From Roseicella sp. DB1501 (GTDB lineage Bacteria; Pseudomonadota; Alphaproteobacteria; Acetobacterales; Acetobacteraceae), in contig NZ_JABFHG010000002.1 of assembly GCF_013112485.1 (NCBI RefSeq), positions 62,001-126,000 on the forward strand: a stretch of 64,000 nucleotides of DNA, written 5' to 3'. The notes under the pieces were generated by a model. The model was not told where the DNA came from. It searched no databases and saw nothing but the letters and a program-made list of their open reading frames with translations. The position numbers were made by a program, and so were the translations under genes. This document shows, in pieces, positions 24,440 through 33,643 of the stretch (positions within the stretch are counted from its first letter, which is position 1; the number at the start of each line of letters is the position of its first letter).

Positions 24440-26815
24440 TCAGCCGAAGCGGTTGCTCTTCGGGAAGCCGTTCGGCGGCATCTTCCCCGCCCCGGCGCGG
24501 TTGCCGCGCCAGGCGGTGAGGTCGGTCTCGACCCGCTGCCGGTCGCCGAGCATCCAGCTCAGCCCCTCCTTGCGGGCGAAGACCTTCAGGTCCGAGAGCT
24601 CGCCATCCTTGTAGGATTGCAGCTGCACGCCGCGGCCGCGCGCCATCTCCGGCACCTGGTCGAGCGGGAAGAGCAGCAGCTTGCGGTTGCTGCCGATGAC
24701 GGCGACGGTGTCGCCCTCGACCGGCGCGCAGACCGCCGCCTCGCGCCCCGGCTCCAGCACCAACACCTGCTTGCCGGTGCGGCGCTCGGCCAGCAGGTCC
24801 TCGCCCTTGACGACGAAGCCCTTGCCGTCGGCGCCGGCGACGAGGTAGCGCCGCCCGTCCTCATGCACGAAGAGGCAGAGGATGGCGTCCTCGTTGGTCA
24901 GCTCGACCATCAGCCGCACCGGCTGGCCGTCGCCGCGGCCGCGCGGCACCGCCTCGGCCTTCAGCGTATAGGCCTTGCCGTTGGTGGCGAAGAGGACGAG
25001 ACGGTCGGTGCTCTGCGCATGCACCCAGGTGTGCAGGCTGTCGCCCTCCTTGAAGCGCAACTCGGCATCCTCGGCGATGTGCCCCTTCTGGGCGCGGATC
25101 CAGCCCTTCTCCGAGAGGATGACGGTGATCGGCTCGCGCTCGACGAAGGCGGTCTCGTCCACCAGCACCGCCGGCAGCAGCCGGCCGGTCTCGGTGCGGC
25201 GGGCATGCGGATCGCGCACCCAAGGATGGGCGCCGGCCTCGACGCCCTTCACGGGCGCCCCGCCGCCGAACTTCGCTCGCGTCGCCTGCAGCTCGGCCTC
25301 GATCGTCTCCCAGCGCCTGCCCTCGGACTTCATCAGCCCCTGCAGCGCCTTCTGCTCCGCCGAGAGCTTCTTGTGCTCCTTGCGGATCTCCATTTCCTCG
25401 AGCCTGCGGAGCGCCCGCAGCCGCATGTCGAGGATGGCGTTGGCCTGCACCTCGGTCAGCCCGAAGGCGGCCATCAGCGCCTCCTTCGGCTTGTCCTCCT
25501 CGCGGACGATGCGGATCACCTCGTCGAGGTTGAGATAGACGATGAGGTAGCCGTCGAGGATCTCGAGCCGCCGGGCGATGGCGGCGAGGCGATGCTCGCT
25601 CCGCCGCACCAGCACCACGTGCCGGTGCTCCAGCCAGGACCAGACCACCTCCGGCAGGCCCATGACCCGCGGCGTGCGGTCGGCATCGAGCACGTTCATG
25701 TTGAGCGGGATGCGCGCCTCGAGCCCGGTCGCGCGGAACAGCGTCTCCATCATCACGCCGGGATCGACCGTGCGGCTCTTCGGCTCGAGCACGATGCGGA
25801 CGACATCGGTGCTCTCGTCGCGGATGTCGCCGAGCAGCGGGAGCTTCTTCTCCTCCATGAGCTGGGCGATCTGCTCGATGAGCTTCGCCTTCTGCACCTG
25901 GTAGGGGATCTCGCTCACCACCACGCCCCAGGTGCCGTTCTTGCCCGCCACCTTCTCCCAGCGCGCCCGCACCCGGAAGCCGCCGCGGCCGCTGGCATAG
26001 GCCTCGCGCACCGCCTCCGGCGGTTCGACCAGCACGCCGCCGGTCGGGAAGTCCGGCCCCGGCAGCACCGCCAGCATCGGCGCGAGCGAGGCGGCGAGGA
26101 ACTCGGCGCGCTGCGAGGGGGCGGCGCCCTCGGCCAGCGCCGGCGCGGTCAGCCGCACCTGGTCGAGCGTCAGCCGGCGCTCGCGGAACAGGGCGAGCTG
26201 CGCCAGCGCCGCGTCGCAGAGCTCGCCGGCATTGTGCGGCGGGATCGACGTCGCCATGCCGACCGCGATGCCGTTGGCGCCGTTCGCCAGCAGGTTCGGG
26301 AAGGCGGCCGGCAGCACCACCGGCTCCTGCTCCTCGCCGTCATAGGTGGCGCGGAAATCGACGGTGTCCTCGTCGATCCCCTGGAGCATGGCCTGCGCCA
26401 CCTCGGTCAGGCGGGCCTCGGTGTAACGCATGGCCGCGGCGTTATCGCCGTCGATATTGCCAAAATTCCCCTGCCCCTCGACCAGCGGGTAGCGGGCGGC
26501 GAAATCCTGGGCGAGGCGCACCATGGCGTCGTAGATCGCGGCGTCGCCATGCGGGTGGTACTTGCCCATGACGTCGCCGACGATGCGGGCGCATTTCTTG
26601 AAGCCCGCCGCCGGGTCCAGCTTGAGCTGGTGCATCGCCCAGAGCAGCCGGCGGTGCACCGGCTTCAGCCCGTCCCGCACATCCGGCAGCGAGCGCGCCA
26701 TGATGGTCGAGAGGGCATAGGCGAGGTAGCGTTCGGACAGGGCATCCGCGAGGCGGGCGTCCCTGATGTTGCCGCCATCCGGCGCGGCCGGCGGGGCCTT
26801 GATGTCGTCGGGCAT
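24440..26815 (-). CDS. parC: DNA topoisomerase IV subunit A
   Basis: The DNA-cleaving subunit (791 residues) of topoisomerase IV, partner of the parE gene at 13643. The catalytic Tyr131 lies in [10 protein letters not shown]. The winged-helix region has [18 protein letters not shown]. At the place of E. coli ParC Ser80 and Glu84 it has Ala92 and Asp96; loss of that Ser is linked to lower quinolone binding. A coiled-coil arm ([14 protein letters not shown]) and a beta-pinwheel C-terminal domain follow. GGAG precedes the ATG at 26815. It lies 34 bp after recO on the same strand, so the two are likely co-transcribed. Confidence 0.95.
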   Translation of the reverse strand: MPDDIKAPPAAPDGGNIRDARLADALSERYLAYALSTIMARSLPDVRDGLKPVHRRLLWAMHQLKLDPAAGFKKCARIVGDVMGKYHPHGDAAIYDAMVRLAQDFAARYPLVEGQGNFGNIDGDNAAAMRYTEARLTEVAQAMLQGIDEDTVDFRATYDGEEQEPVVLPAAFPNLLANGANGIAVGMATSIPPHNAGELCDAALAQLALFRERRLTLDQVRLTAPALAEGAAPSQRAEFLAASLAPMLAVLPGPDFPTGGVLVEPPEAVREAYASGRGGFRVRARWEKVAGKNGTWGVVVSEIPYQVQKAKLIEQIAQLMEEKKLPLLGDIRDESTDVVRIVLEPKSRTVDPGVMMETLFRATGLEARIPLNMNVLDADRTPRVMGLPEVVWSWLEHRHVVLVRRSEHRLAAIARRLEILDGYLIVYLNLDEVIRIVREEDKPKEALMAAFGLTEVQANAILDMRLRALRRLEEMEIRKEHKKLSAEQKALQGLMKSEGRRWETIEAELQATRAKFGGGAPVKGVEAGAHPWVRDPHARRTETGRLLPAVLVDETAFVEREPITVILSEKGWIRAQKGHIAEDAELRFKEGDSLHTWVHAQSTDRLVLFATNGKAYTLKAEAVPRGRGDGQPVRLMVELTNEDAILCLFVHEDGRRYLVAGADGKGFVVKGEDLLAERRTGKQVLVLEPGREAAVCAPVEGDTVAVIGSNRKLLLFPLDQVPEMARGRGVQLQSYKDGELSDLKVFARKEGLSWMLGDRQRVETDLTAWRGNRAGAGKMPPNGFPKSNRFG

Positions 26816-26849
26816 TGAGCTCCGGGATTCGCGCTTCGTTCCTGGTGTT

Positions 26850-27617
26850 CTAGCCGGTCCTGGCCGTCGGCGCCACAGCGGCGCGCTGCGCCACCCGGTC
26901 CTCCAGCATCGCCCGCGCCTGCGGCAGCCCGCCCGGCCGCTCGCCGAACACGTCGCGGGCGAGGAAATGCCCTGTCAGCCGCAGCCCCGCCAGCCAAGCG
27001 GCCGGCCCCTCGCCGCCCGACTGGCCGAGCAGATAGGGCGGCAGCGGCAACAGCCGGTCCCGCCAGGGCGCGCCGGCCTCGGCGCTGACGGCGCGGCCGG
27101 TGCGGGGCGAGACCCAGGTGAGGTCCTCCACCCCCCCGGTCACGGCGCAGCGGCTGAGATCGAGCCCGTAGCCGAGCTCGCCGAGCAGCTCGGCCTCCCA
27201 GCGCACATAGTCCGGTAGCAGCGCCCCGGCCCCTGCCCCACCCCCTTGCGACAGGCGACCGATGAGCGAGACGAGGCCCTGGAAGCAGCGGCGATGCGGC
27301 GCCCGCTCCGGCAGCGCCGCCTCGGCCACGGCGCAGGCGGCCGAGAGCAGCGCCAGCGCCAGCGGCTCCTCCATCGCCAGCGCCGCCGCCGGATGCACCA
27401 GCTCGCCGGTGAGGCTGCCGAGCTGCTCCGGCAGCCGCGCCACCCAGCGCGCCTCGACCAGGTTGCCGCGTTGCCAGACCGGCGCCTGGGCGCGCGAGGC
27501 GCCGCCCTTGGCGAGGCCGGCATGCCGCCCATGCACCTCGGTCAGCAGCGACACCACCGCGCCGCTCTCGCCGAGCGGGCGGGCATCGAGCACCACGGCG
27601 GGGGCCTGCCATTCCAT
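26850..27617 (-). CDS. recO: DNA repair protein RecO
   Basis: A 255-residue protein of the RecFOR recombination pathway, which loads RecA onto gaps. It starts MEWQAPAVVLDARPLGE, the OB-fold beginning typical of RecO, with the GxxG-type KGGASR segment. The helical C-terminal part has the LLxELGYGLDLSRCAVTG motif that defines the family. The zinc-binding Cys set seen in some RecO proteins is not complete. The ATG at 27617 matches the family start better than the upstream in-frame ATG. parC follows on the same strand. Confidence 0.93.
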   Translation of the reverse strand: MEWQAPAVVLDARPLGESGAVVSLLTEVHGRHAGLAKGGASRAQAPVWQRGNLVEARWVARLPEQLGSLTGELVHPAAALAMEEPLALALLSAACAVAEAALPERAPHRRCFQGLVSLIGRLSQGGGAGAGALLPDYVRWEAELLGELGYGLDLSRCAVTGGVEDLTWVSPRTGRAVSAEAGAPWRDRLLPLPPYLLGQSGGEGPAAWLAGLRLTGHFLARDVFGERPGGLPQARAMLEDRVAQRAAVAPTARTG

Positions 27618-27789
27618 CACCGCAGCATATGGCGCGGGACGGGCGCCGGTGCCAGCCGGCCCGGCCTCCACGCCTCAGAAGGCCGTGCACGCTGCACCGC
27701 GGCAACGACCCGGAGCAACCCGGGGCGGGTCCGCATTGTTCCATGCGGGGGCGGTCTGCCGCCCCGCCGGCAGCAGGGGGAGCGACCGC

Positions 27790-28890
27790 ATGACCGAGAC
27801 CGAGGATCTCGCCAGGCTGCGACCGCTGCCGCTGCGCTTCGCCCGGCTCGCGGGCGGCTTCTGGCAGGGCCCGACGCGCTGGCAGGCCCTGGCGCTGACC
27901 GGCATCCTGTTCAGCCTGACCGGCGCCGAGATCGCCCTCTCGGTGCGGTTCAACACCTGGCTCGGCGACCTGTTCAGCCTGCTCGAGCGCCGCGCCGCCG
28001 GCGAGCTGGCGGCGCAATGCCTGGTCTTCGCCGCGCTGATCCTCGGCTTCGCGCTCCAGGCCGGGCTGCACCTCACCTGCCGCCGGGCGCTGCAGCTCCG
28101 CTGGCGCGGCTGGCTGACCGAGCGCGTCGCCGGCGCTTGGCTGCACCGCGCCGAGGCGGTCGAGGGCCATGCCGGCGCGGCCAATATCGACGGCCGCATC
28201 GCCGAGGACATCCGCATCGCGACCGAGGAGGCGGTGGAGCTCTGCGGCTCGCTCTGGCAGGCGACGCTGCTGCTGATCGTCTTCGGCGGGCTGCTCTGGG
28301 AGATCTCCGGCAGCCCGAGCTTCCACATCCTCGGCCAGGATGTCCGCATCGCCGGCTACATGGTCTGGCTGGCCCTGCTCTACGCCCTGGTCAGCGGCGT
28401 CGCCGCCTTCGTGCTCGGCCGGCCGCTGGTGCCGGCGACCGACCGGCGGCAGGCGGCGGAGGCGGAGTTCCGCGTCGCGCTGGTGCATCTGCGGGACAGC
28501 CGGCCGGCGGAGCGGCATGGCGGGCTGGCCCGGCTGCGGCCGCTCTTCGCCGGCATCGCCCGCACCTGGGATGGCCAGACGCGCAGCATGGGGCGGCTCT
28601 CGGGCTACAATGCCGGGCATGGCAGGCTGACCACCACGTTCCCGATCCTCGCCGGGTTGCCGGGCTACTTCCAGGGCGTGGTCTCGCTCGGCGGGCTGAT
28701 GCAGGGGGCGCAGGCCTTCCAGCAACTCGCCGCGGCGCTGACCTGGCCGGTGACCAGCATGGAGCGGGTGGCGACCTGGGGCGCCTCGGCCGAGCGCGTG
28801 CTGGCGCTGCATGCGGCGCTGGCCGCCGGCGAGGCCCCTGCCGCGACGCCAGCGCCCGCCCCCGCCGTGCTGCCGGTCCCGGTCGCCTGA
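27790..28890 (+). CDS. SbmA/BacA-like transporter, membrane domain only
   Basis: A 366-residue protein of the SbmA/BacA (ABC_membrane_2) family with about six to seven membrane segments (for example 33-50, 73-93, 155-175, 190-210). The conserved segment FNTWLGDLFSLLERR and the charged stretch RWRGWLTERVAGAWL after helix 2 are family features. There is no ATP-binding domain and no adjacent ATPase gene, as in SbmA and BacA themselves, which use the proton gradient to import peptides and other compounds. GGGGGAG lies 7 nt before the ATG at 27790. It is divergent from recO. Confidence 0.88.
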   Translation: MTETEDLARLRPLPLRFARLAGGFWQGPTRWQALALTGILFSLTGAEIALSVRFNTWLGDLFSLLERRAAGELAAQCLVFAALILGFALQAGLHLTCRRALQLRWRGWLTERVAGAWLHRAEAVEGHAGAANIDGRIAEDIRIATEEAVELCGSLWQATLLLIVFGGLLWEISGSPSFHILGQDVRIAGYMVWLALLYALVSGVAAFVLGRPLVPATDRRQAAEAEFRVALVHLRDSRPAERHGGLARLRPLFAGIARTWDGQTRSMGRLSGYNAGHGRLTTTFPILAGLPGYFQGVVSLGGLMQGAQAFQQLAAALTWPVTSMERVATWGASAERVLALHAALAAGEAPAATPAPAPAVLPVPVA

Positions 28891-28907
28891 GACGCAGGCC
28901 GGGGACC

Positions 28908-30287
28908 TCAGCCTCGCGCCGAGCTCCCCCGCCCAGGCAGTGCCAGCCGCGCCAGCAGCCCGCCCTCCCGACTGCGCCCGAGGGTCAGCGCCCCGCCATG
29001 CAGCCCCGCCAGGTCGGCGACGATGGCGAGGCCGAGGCCGGTGCCCGGCGCCGCCTCGTCCAGCCGTACCCCGCGGCCGAGCGCCGCGGCGCGGCTCGCC
29101 TCCGGCACGCCCGGCCCGTCATCCCCGACCTCGATCACCACTTGGCCCGCCTCGGCGCCGACCGTGACCGTCACCCGCCGGGTCGCCCATTTGCAGGCAT
29201 TCTCCAGCAGGTTGCCGAGCATCTCGGCGAGGTCCTGGCGGTCCATCCGCACCCGCGCCGCGGCGTCGCCGCCGGCCTCGATGGCGACGCCATCCTCGGC
29301 GAAGAGGCGGGCCAGGGCGCGGGCGATCTCCTCCGCCACCTCGAGCGGCGCCACCTCGGCGCCGCGCGCCGGGCCGGGCGCGGCGCTGGCCCGGGCGCGC
29401 GCCAGATGATGCCGCACCAGCCGGTCGAGCGCCTCGGACTGCCGCCGCGCCTCCTCCGGCGCCGCCACCGGCCCGCTCGCCTCGGGGCCGAGGGCGTTGC
29501 GCAGCACCGCGATCGGCGTCTTCAGCGCATGCGCGAGATTGCCGAGATGCGCCCGCGCCCGCTCCACCGTGGCATGGTTCTGCGCCACCAACGCGTCGAT
29601 CTCGGCGACCAGCGGCGCCACCTCGGCCGGCGCCGGCACCTCGCCCAGCCGGTCGCGCCGGCCGGCCCGCACCTCGGCCAGGGCCTGGCGCAGCCGGCGC
29701 AGCGGCGCCAGGCCGAGCACCACCTGCCCGACCACCAGCCCGACCAGGCCGAGGCCAAACAGGGCGAAGGCCAGCACCAGGTTGCGCCGGAGATGCGCCA
29801 GCTCGGCATCCACCGGCCCGCGCGCCACCGCCACCTGCACATGCACCGGCGCGCTGGCCCGCAGCGGCACCACCTCCCGCTGCACCAGCCGCAGCCGCTC
29901 GCCGCGCGGGCCGAGGATGTCGGAGACGGCGACCGCGCCGGCCTCCCCGCCATCCTGCGGCGCGGGCAGGCCGGAATCCCAGAGCGAGCGGGAGCGCGCC
30001 GTGGCGCCGTCCGGCCCGGTGAGCTGCCAGTAGCGGCCGGACAACGGCCGCTCGAGATCGGGGTCGGGCAGCGGCCGGGCCAGCCGCGGCCGGCCATCGG
30101 CATCGAGGCCGGTCGCCGCGGCCACGGCGTCGAGCAGCCCGGCGGTGCGGGCATCGAAGGCCGCCTCCACCTGGTCGATGACGAGATCGGTCACGTACCA
30201 GCCGACCAGCGTCAGCCCGCCGGCGACCCAGAGCGCGCTCGCCAGGGCGAGGCGGAGGGTGAGCGAGGCGCGCGCCGCGCGGATCAT
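28908..30287 (-). CDS. Sensor histidine kinase (two-component)
   Basis: A 459-residue inner-membrane kinase. Membrane helices lie at about 12-33 and 170-192 with a periplasmic sensor domain of about 135 residues between them. A HAMP-like region follows (LAPLRRLRQALAEVRAG). The H-box has His253 (LAHALKTPIAVL). The ATPase domain shows the N-box (LGNLLENACKWA), G1 (DDGPGV) and G2 (GTGLGLAI). Its start overlaps the regulator stop by 4 nt. The group resembles PhoQ-type kinases paired with PepSY proteins. The signal is unknown; divalent cations are one possibility by analogy. Confidence 0.94.
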   Translation of the reverse strand: MIRAARASLTLRLALASALWVAGGLTLVGWYVTDLVIDQVEAAFDARTAGLLDAVAAATGLDADGRPRLARPLPDPDLERPLSGRYWQLTGPDGATARSRSLWDSGLPAPQDGGEAGAVAVSDILGPRGERLRLVQREVVPLRASAPVHVQVAVARGPVDAELAHLRRNLVLAFALFGLGLVGLVVGQVVLGLAPLRRLRQALAEVRAGRRDRLGEVPAPAEVAPLVAEIDALVAQNHATVERARAHLGNLAHALKTPIAVLRNALGPEASGPVAAPEEARRQSEALDRLVRHHLARARASAAPGPARGAEVAPLEVAEEIARALARLFAEDGVAIEAGGDAAARVRMDRQDLAEMLGNLLENACKWATRRVTVTVGAEAGQVVIEVGDDGPGVPEASRAAALGRGVRLDEAAPGTGLGLAIVADLAGLHGGALTLGRSREGGLLARLALPGRGSSARG

Positions 30288-30961
30288 CCGCCGGCGGCGG
30301 GCAGCGGGTCGACCAGCCGGTAGCCCTGGCCGCGCAGCGTCTCGATCAGCCCCTCGCCCAGCTTGCGGCGCAGCCGGCCGATGACGACCTCCAGCGTGTT
30401 GCTGTCGCGGTCGAAATCCTGGCCGTAGAGATGCTCGGTCAGCTCGGTCTTCGAGACCACCTCGCCGCGGCGATGCGCCAGATAGGCGAGCAGGCGGAAT
30501 TCCAGCCCCGTCAGTCGCACCGGCGCGCCGTCCAGCATCGCCCGCGCCGCGGCGGTGTCGATCACCAGCCGGCCGAGCGCGATCTCCGGCCGCGCCAGCC
30601 CGTGCGCCCGGCGGATCAGCGCCTGCAGCCGGGCGATCAGCTCGCCCATGGCGAAGGGCTTGGCGAGGTAGTCGTCGGCGCCGGCATTCAGCCCCTCGAC
30701 CTTCTCGGTCCAGGCGTCGCGCGCGGTGAGGATCAGCACCGGCATGCGGCGGCCGCCGGCGCGCCAGCGGCGCAGCACCGAGAGCCCGTCGAGACGCGGC
30801 AGGCCGAGATCGAGCACCACCGCGTCATAGGGCTCGGTCTCGCCGAGGAAGAGCCCCTCCTCGCCATCCGCCGCGCGGTCCACCACGAAATGCGCCGCCT
30901 GCAGCGCCTCGGCGAGCTGGCCGGCGAGCGCCGCATGGTCCTCGACGAGGAGGACGCGCAT
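30284..30961 (-). CDS. OmpR-family response regulator
   Basis: A 225-residue regulator. The receiver domain has phosphorylatable Asp51 (AVVLDLGLP), the acidic pocket near E7-D8, Thr at ILTARD and Lys in YLAKPF. The winged-helix DNA-binding domain follows (LTGLEFRLLAYLAHRRGEVVSK ... NTLEVVIGRLRRKLG). Its ATG overlaps the PepSY stop codon (TGATG) and its end overlaps the kinase start, so the three genes form one coupled operon. A paired direct-repeat operator upstream of the operon is a likely binding site. Confidence 0.95.
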   Translation of the reverse strand: MRVLLVEDHAALAGQLAEALQAAHFVVDRAADGEEGLFLGETEPYDAVVLDLGLPRLDGLSVLRRWRAGGRRMPVLILTARDAWTEKVEGLNAGADDYLAKPFAMGELIARLQALIRRAHGLARPEIALGRLVIDTAAARAMLDGAPVRLTGLEFRLLAYLAHRRGEVVSKTELTEHLYGQDFDRDSNTLEVVIGRLRRKLGEGLIETLRGQGYRLVDPLPAAGG

Positions 30962-31290
30962 CAGCGGCGTTCCTGAACCGGCCCGTCGGTGTCCACCACC
31001 TCGGCCGTCGCCGCGTCGAGCTCGATCTTGTACATGCGTCCGGTCGGCGGCATCAGCTTGAACTCATAGGTCCAGCGGCCGTCGTCATGATCAAGCTCGG
31101 TCTCCACCACCTGCCCGACATAGCGCTTCTCGACGATGGCGAGCAGCTCGGCGAGCGGGCGGATCTGCCCCGCCTGCATGGCGGCGCGCGCCCGATCGTG
31201 GTCGTCCTCGTCGCGGGCGAGCGCCGGAGCGCCGGCGAGCGGCAGCAGGGCAAGGCCGAGGAAGGTCAGGGGTCGCAGCGTCCGTAACAT
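30961..31290 (-). CDS. PepSY-domain periplasmic protein
   Basis: A 109-residue exported protein with a signal peptide (1-25, APALA) and one PepSY domain (about 40-105: LAELLAIVEKRYVGQVVETEL ... YEFKLMPPTGRMYKIELDAATAEVV). It is the first gene of a PepSY-regulator-kinase operon and overlaps the regulator start by one base. Small PepSY proteins in such operons are thought to act as periplasmic modulators of the sensor. A site with two pairs of direct repeats lies 24-62 bp upstream of its start. Confidence 0.9.
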   Translation of the reverse strand: MLRTLRPLTFLGLALLPLAGAPALARDEDDHDRARAAMQAGQIRPLAELLAIVEKRYVGQVVETELDHDDGRWTYEFKLMPPTGRMYKIELDAATAEVVDTDGPVQERR

Positions 31291-31313
31291 CCGAACTCCC
31301 TAATGCGCGCCAC

Positions 31314-31352
31314 CTGAACCCTGGCTGAACGAGGGGTTCAGCACGGGTTCAG
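31314..31352. promoter_or_regulatory. Probable response-regulator operator: two direct-repeat pairs
   Basis: CTGAAC (31314-31319) and CTGAAC (31325-31330) are 5 nt apart. GTTCAG (31336-31341) and GTTCAG (31347-31352) are also 5 nt apart and are the inverted form. A hexamer-N5-hexamer layout with 11-bp phasing is the standard site of OmpR-family regulators. It lies between the divergent PepSY operon and the gene at 31401 and could control both. Confidence 0.7.
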
Positions 31353-31400
31353 GCACGGCCTGCCATACCGGCCTTCGGCACGTCACCGGAGGATAGACCG

Positions 31401-31787
31401 ATGTGGACCTGGACCGTGGAATGGGATCTCGCCCTGCTCGCCGCCTGCATGGCGCTGTGCGGCCTGGTGCCCGCCCTGCTGGCGCATGTCCGGCCGGCTG
31501 ACCGCCCGGACGGCCTCGCGGCGGCGCCGGAGCGCGCCTGGGCGGCGGTGGCTGGCCTGCCGATGCCCCGCCGCGGCGAGGGGCTGAGCGCCCCGACGCA
31601 TGCGGCGATCGCCCGGCATGTGACGTTGCGCATCCAGGCGCTCGGCGCGGAGGCGGGCACCGCCCCGGGGCGGTGGTCCGGGCAGGACCTCCGCCTGCCC
31701 CGGGCCGCCGCGCCCGACCTGTCCGTCGCCCTCGGCCCCGAGGCGCTGGAGCGGATCGCCGATGGCCGCACCCGGCTCGACGCCTGA
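31401..31787 (+). CDS. Hypothetical membrane-anchored protein
   Basis: A 128-residue protein with an N-terminal hydrophobic helix (about 8-29, LALLAACMALCGLVPALLAHV) and an Ala/Arg-rich soluble part with no recognised domain. GGAGG lies about 9 nt before the ATG at 31401. It is divergent from the PepSY-regulator-kinase operon and shares its upstream region, including the direct-repeat operator, so it may belong to that regulon. Confidence 0.65.
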   Translation: MWTWTVEWDLALLAACMALCGLVPALLAHVRPADRPDGLAAAPERAWAAVAGLPMPRRGEGLSAPTHAAIARHVTLRIQALGAEAGTAPGRWSGQDLRLPRAAAPDLSVALGPEALERIADGRTRLDA

Positions 31788-31799
31788 GCACCCCAACCG

Positions 31800-31874
31800 T
31801 TCAACCCTGGCCCATTCAACCCTGGCTCATTCAACCCTGGCCCATTCGACCCTGGCCCGTTCAGCCCTGGCTGC
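31800..31874. repeat. Five tandem 15-bp repeats upstream of greB
   Basis: Five adjoining units of the type TTCAACCCTGGCCCA fill 31800-31874. The first three are nearly identical and the last two are diverged. The array ends 20 bp before the greB start and begins 12 bp after the preceding stop. Each unit shares AACCCTGGC or a variant with the operator near 31317. Confidence 0.9.
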
Positions 31875-31894
31875 ATCCGCGCTACACCGCCGCG

Positions 31895-32425
<531 letters not shown>

Positions 32426-32491
32426 CCTCGCCGCCCCGGCGATGCGTCCGACCGCCGGCAACGGCAACGCTGTCGCTGCGTTGCCCGTATC

Positions 32492-33559
32492 ATGAGCGAA
32501 CCGGTCGCCCGCCCCCTGCCCCCGCACTTCCAGGATCATGGCTCGGCCGTGCTGCCGGCCGTGACCGTCGATGCCTACAATGCCGAGCTGCGCACGCCGG
32601 AGGGCTTCCTCGGCGACCGCGCCAGCAGCCGCGCCTTCAAGGCGATCCTCGACTGGTGGCGCAAGCAGGTGCGCACCGAGGGCGAGGAGGATCCGCTCGG
32701 CCCGGCGCCGACCAAGGACATCTCGCGCAAGGAGCTCGACGCCATGATCGAGAGCGGCGACAGCGAGGCCGCGGCGCTGGTGCATGGCGCGGTCGAGGAG
32801 TTCGCCCAGTCCCTCGCCGAGGTGGTGCGCGCGCTGCTGAAGCTGAAGGAATGGCGCCGCACCGAACGCATCGTGGTCGGCGGCGGCATGCGCGGCAGCC
32901 GCATCGGCGAGCTGGCGATCGGCCGCGCCGGGATGCTGCTCAAGGCCGAGGATATCCCGGTCACGCTGCACCCGATCCGCCACGACCCGGACGAGGCGGG
33001 GATGATCGGCGCGGTGCAGCTCGCCCCGCCCTGGATCTTCAAGGGGCATGACGCGCTGATCGGCATCGATATCGGCGGCTCCAACATGCGCGCTGGCCTG
33101 GTGCGGCCACATCTGAAGAAGGCCTCCGACCTCTCCGCCGCCTGCATCTGGGAGAGCGAGATCTGGCAGCACCGCGAGGAGCGGCCGGCGCGCGAGGCGG
33201 CGATCGACCGGTTGGGCGAGATGGTCAGCGACCTGGTGCGCAAGGCGGAGAAGCGCGGCCTGCATCTCGCGCCCTTCATCGGCGTCGGCTGCCCCGGCCA
33301 TATCGAGGCGGATGGCAGCATCGCCAAGGGGGCGCAGAACCTGCCCGGCAATTGGGAGAGCAGCCGCTTCAACCTGCCGCGCCGGCTGCGCGAGATCCTG
33401 CCGGAGATCGACGGGCATGAGACCATCGTCGTCATGCACAACGACGCGGTGGTGCAGGGGCTGAGCCAGGTGCCCTGGATGACCGAGGTGAAGCACTGGG
33501 GCGTGCTGACCATCGGCACCGGCCTCGGCAATGCCTGCTTCACCAACCGCCACGGCTGA
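32492..33559 (+). CDS. ROK/actin-like ATPase family protein with permuted motif order
   Basis: A 355-residue protein with all the usual motifs of ROK sugar kinases but in a different order. Residues 125-180 resemble the C-terminal part of ROK proteins (ERIVVGGGMRGSRIGE ... DEAGMIGAVQLAPP). The phosphate-1 motif GIDIGGSNMRAGLV that normally begins the protein is at 191-204. Then come GVGCPGHIEADGSIAKGAQNLPGNW and VMHNDAVVQG. The phosphate-2-type loop LTIGTGLGNACF is at the very end. This order suggests a circular permutation. The ATG at 32492 lacks a strong Shine-Dalgarno. Sugar kinase activity is possible but unproven. Confidence 0.85.
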   Translation: MSEPVARPLPPHFQDHGSAVLPAVTVDAYNAELRTPEGFLGDRASSRAFKAILDWWRKQVRTEGEEDPLGPAPTKDISRKELDAMIESGDSEAAALVHGAVEEFAQSLAEVVRALLKLKEWRRTERIVVGGGMRGSRIGELAIGRAGMLLKAEDIPVTLHPIRHDPDEAGMIGAVQLAPPWIFKGHDALIGIDIGGSNMRAGLVRPHLKKASDLSAACIWESEIWQHREERPAREAAIDRLGEMVSDLVRKAEKRGLHLAPFIGVGCPGHIEADGSIAKGAQNLPGNWESSRFNLPRRLREILPEIDGHETIVVMHNDAVVQGLSQVPWMTEVKHWGVLTIGTGLGNACFTNRHG

Positions 33560-33581
33560 CCGCCTGCCCCCTTGCCCGCCC

Positions 33582-33630
33582 CCCTTGCCCGCTTCGGCGC
33601 CTGCGCCGAGAAATGGGCGGGCAGGCAAGG
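33582..33630. terminator. Hairpin after the ROK-family gene
   Basis: The inner arms TCGGCG (33594-33599) and CGCCGA (33604-33609) form a perfect stem with loop CCTG. The outer CCCTTGCCCGC and GCGGGCAGGCAAGG can extend it with bulges. It begins 22 bp after the stop. No T run follows. Confidence 0.4.
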
Positions 33631-33643
33631 TGGACGGCATGGC

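Noticed and set aside
24353-26818. An 821-codon plus-strand frame opposite parC
   Set aside because: The parC motifs on the minus strand are unambiguous, and the plus-strand translation is a repetitive shadow.
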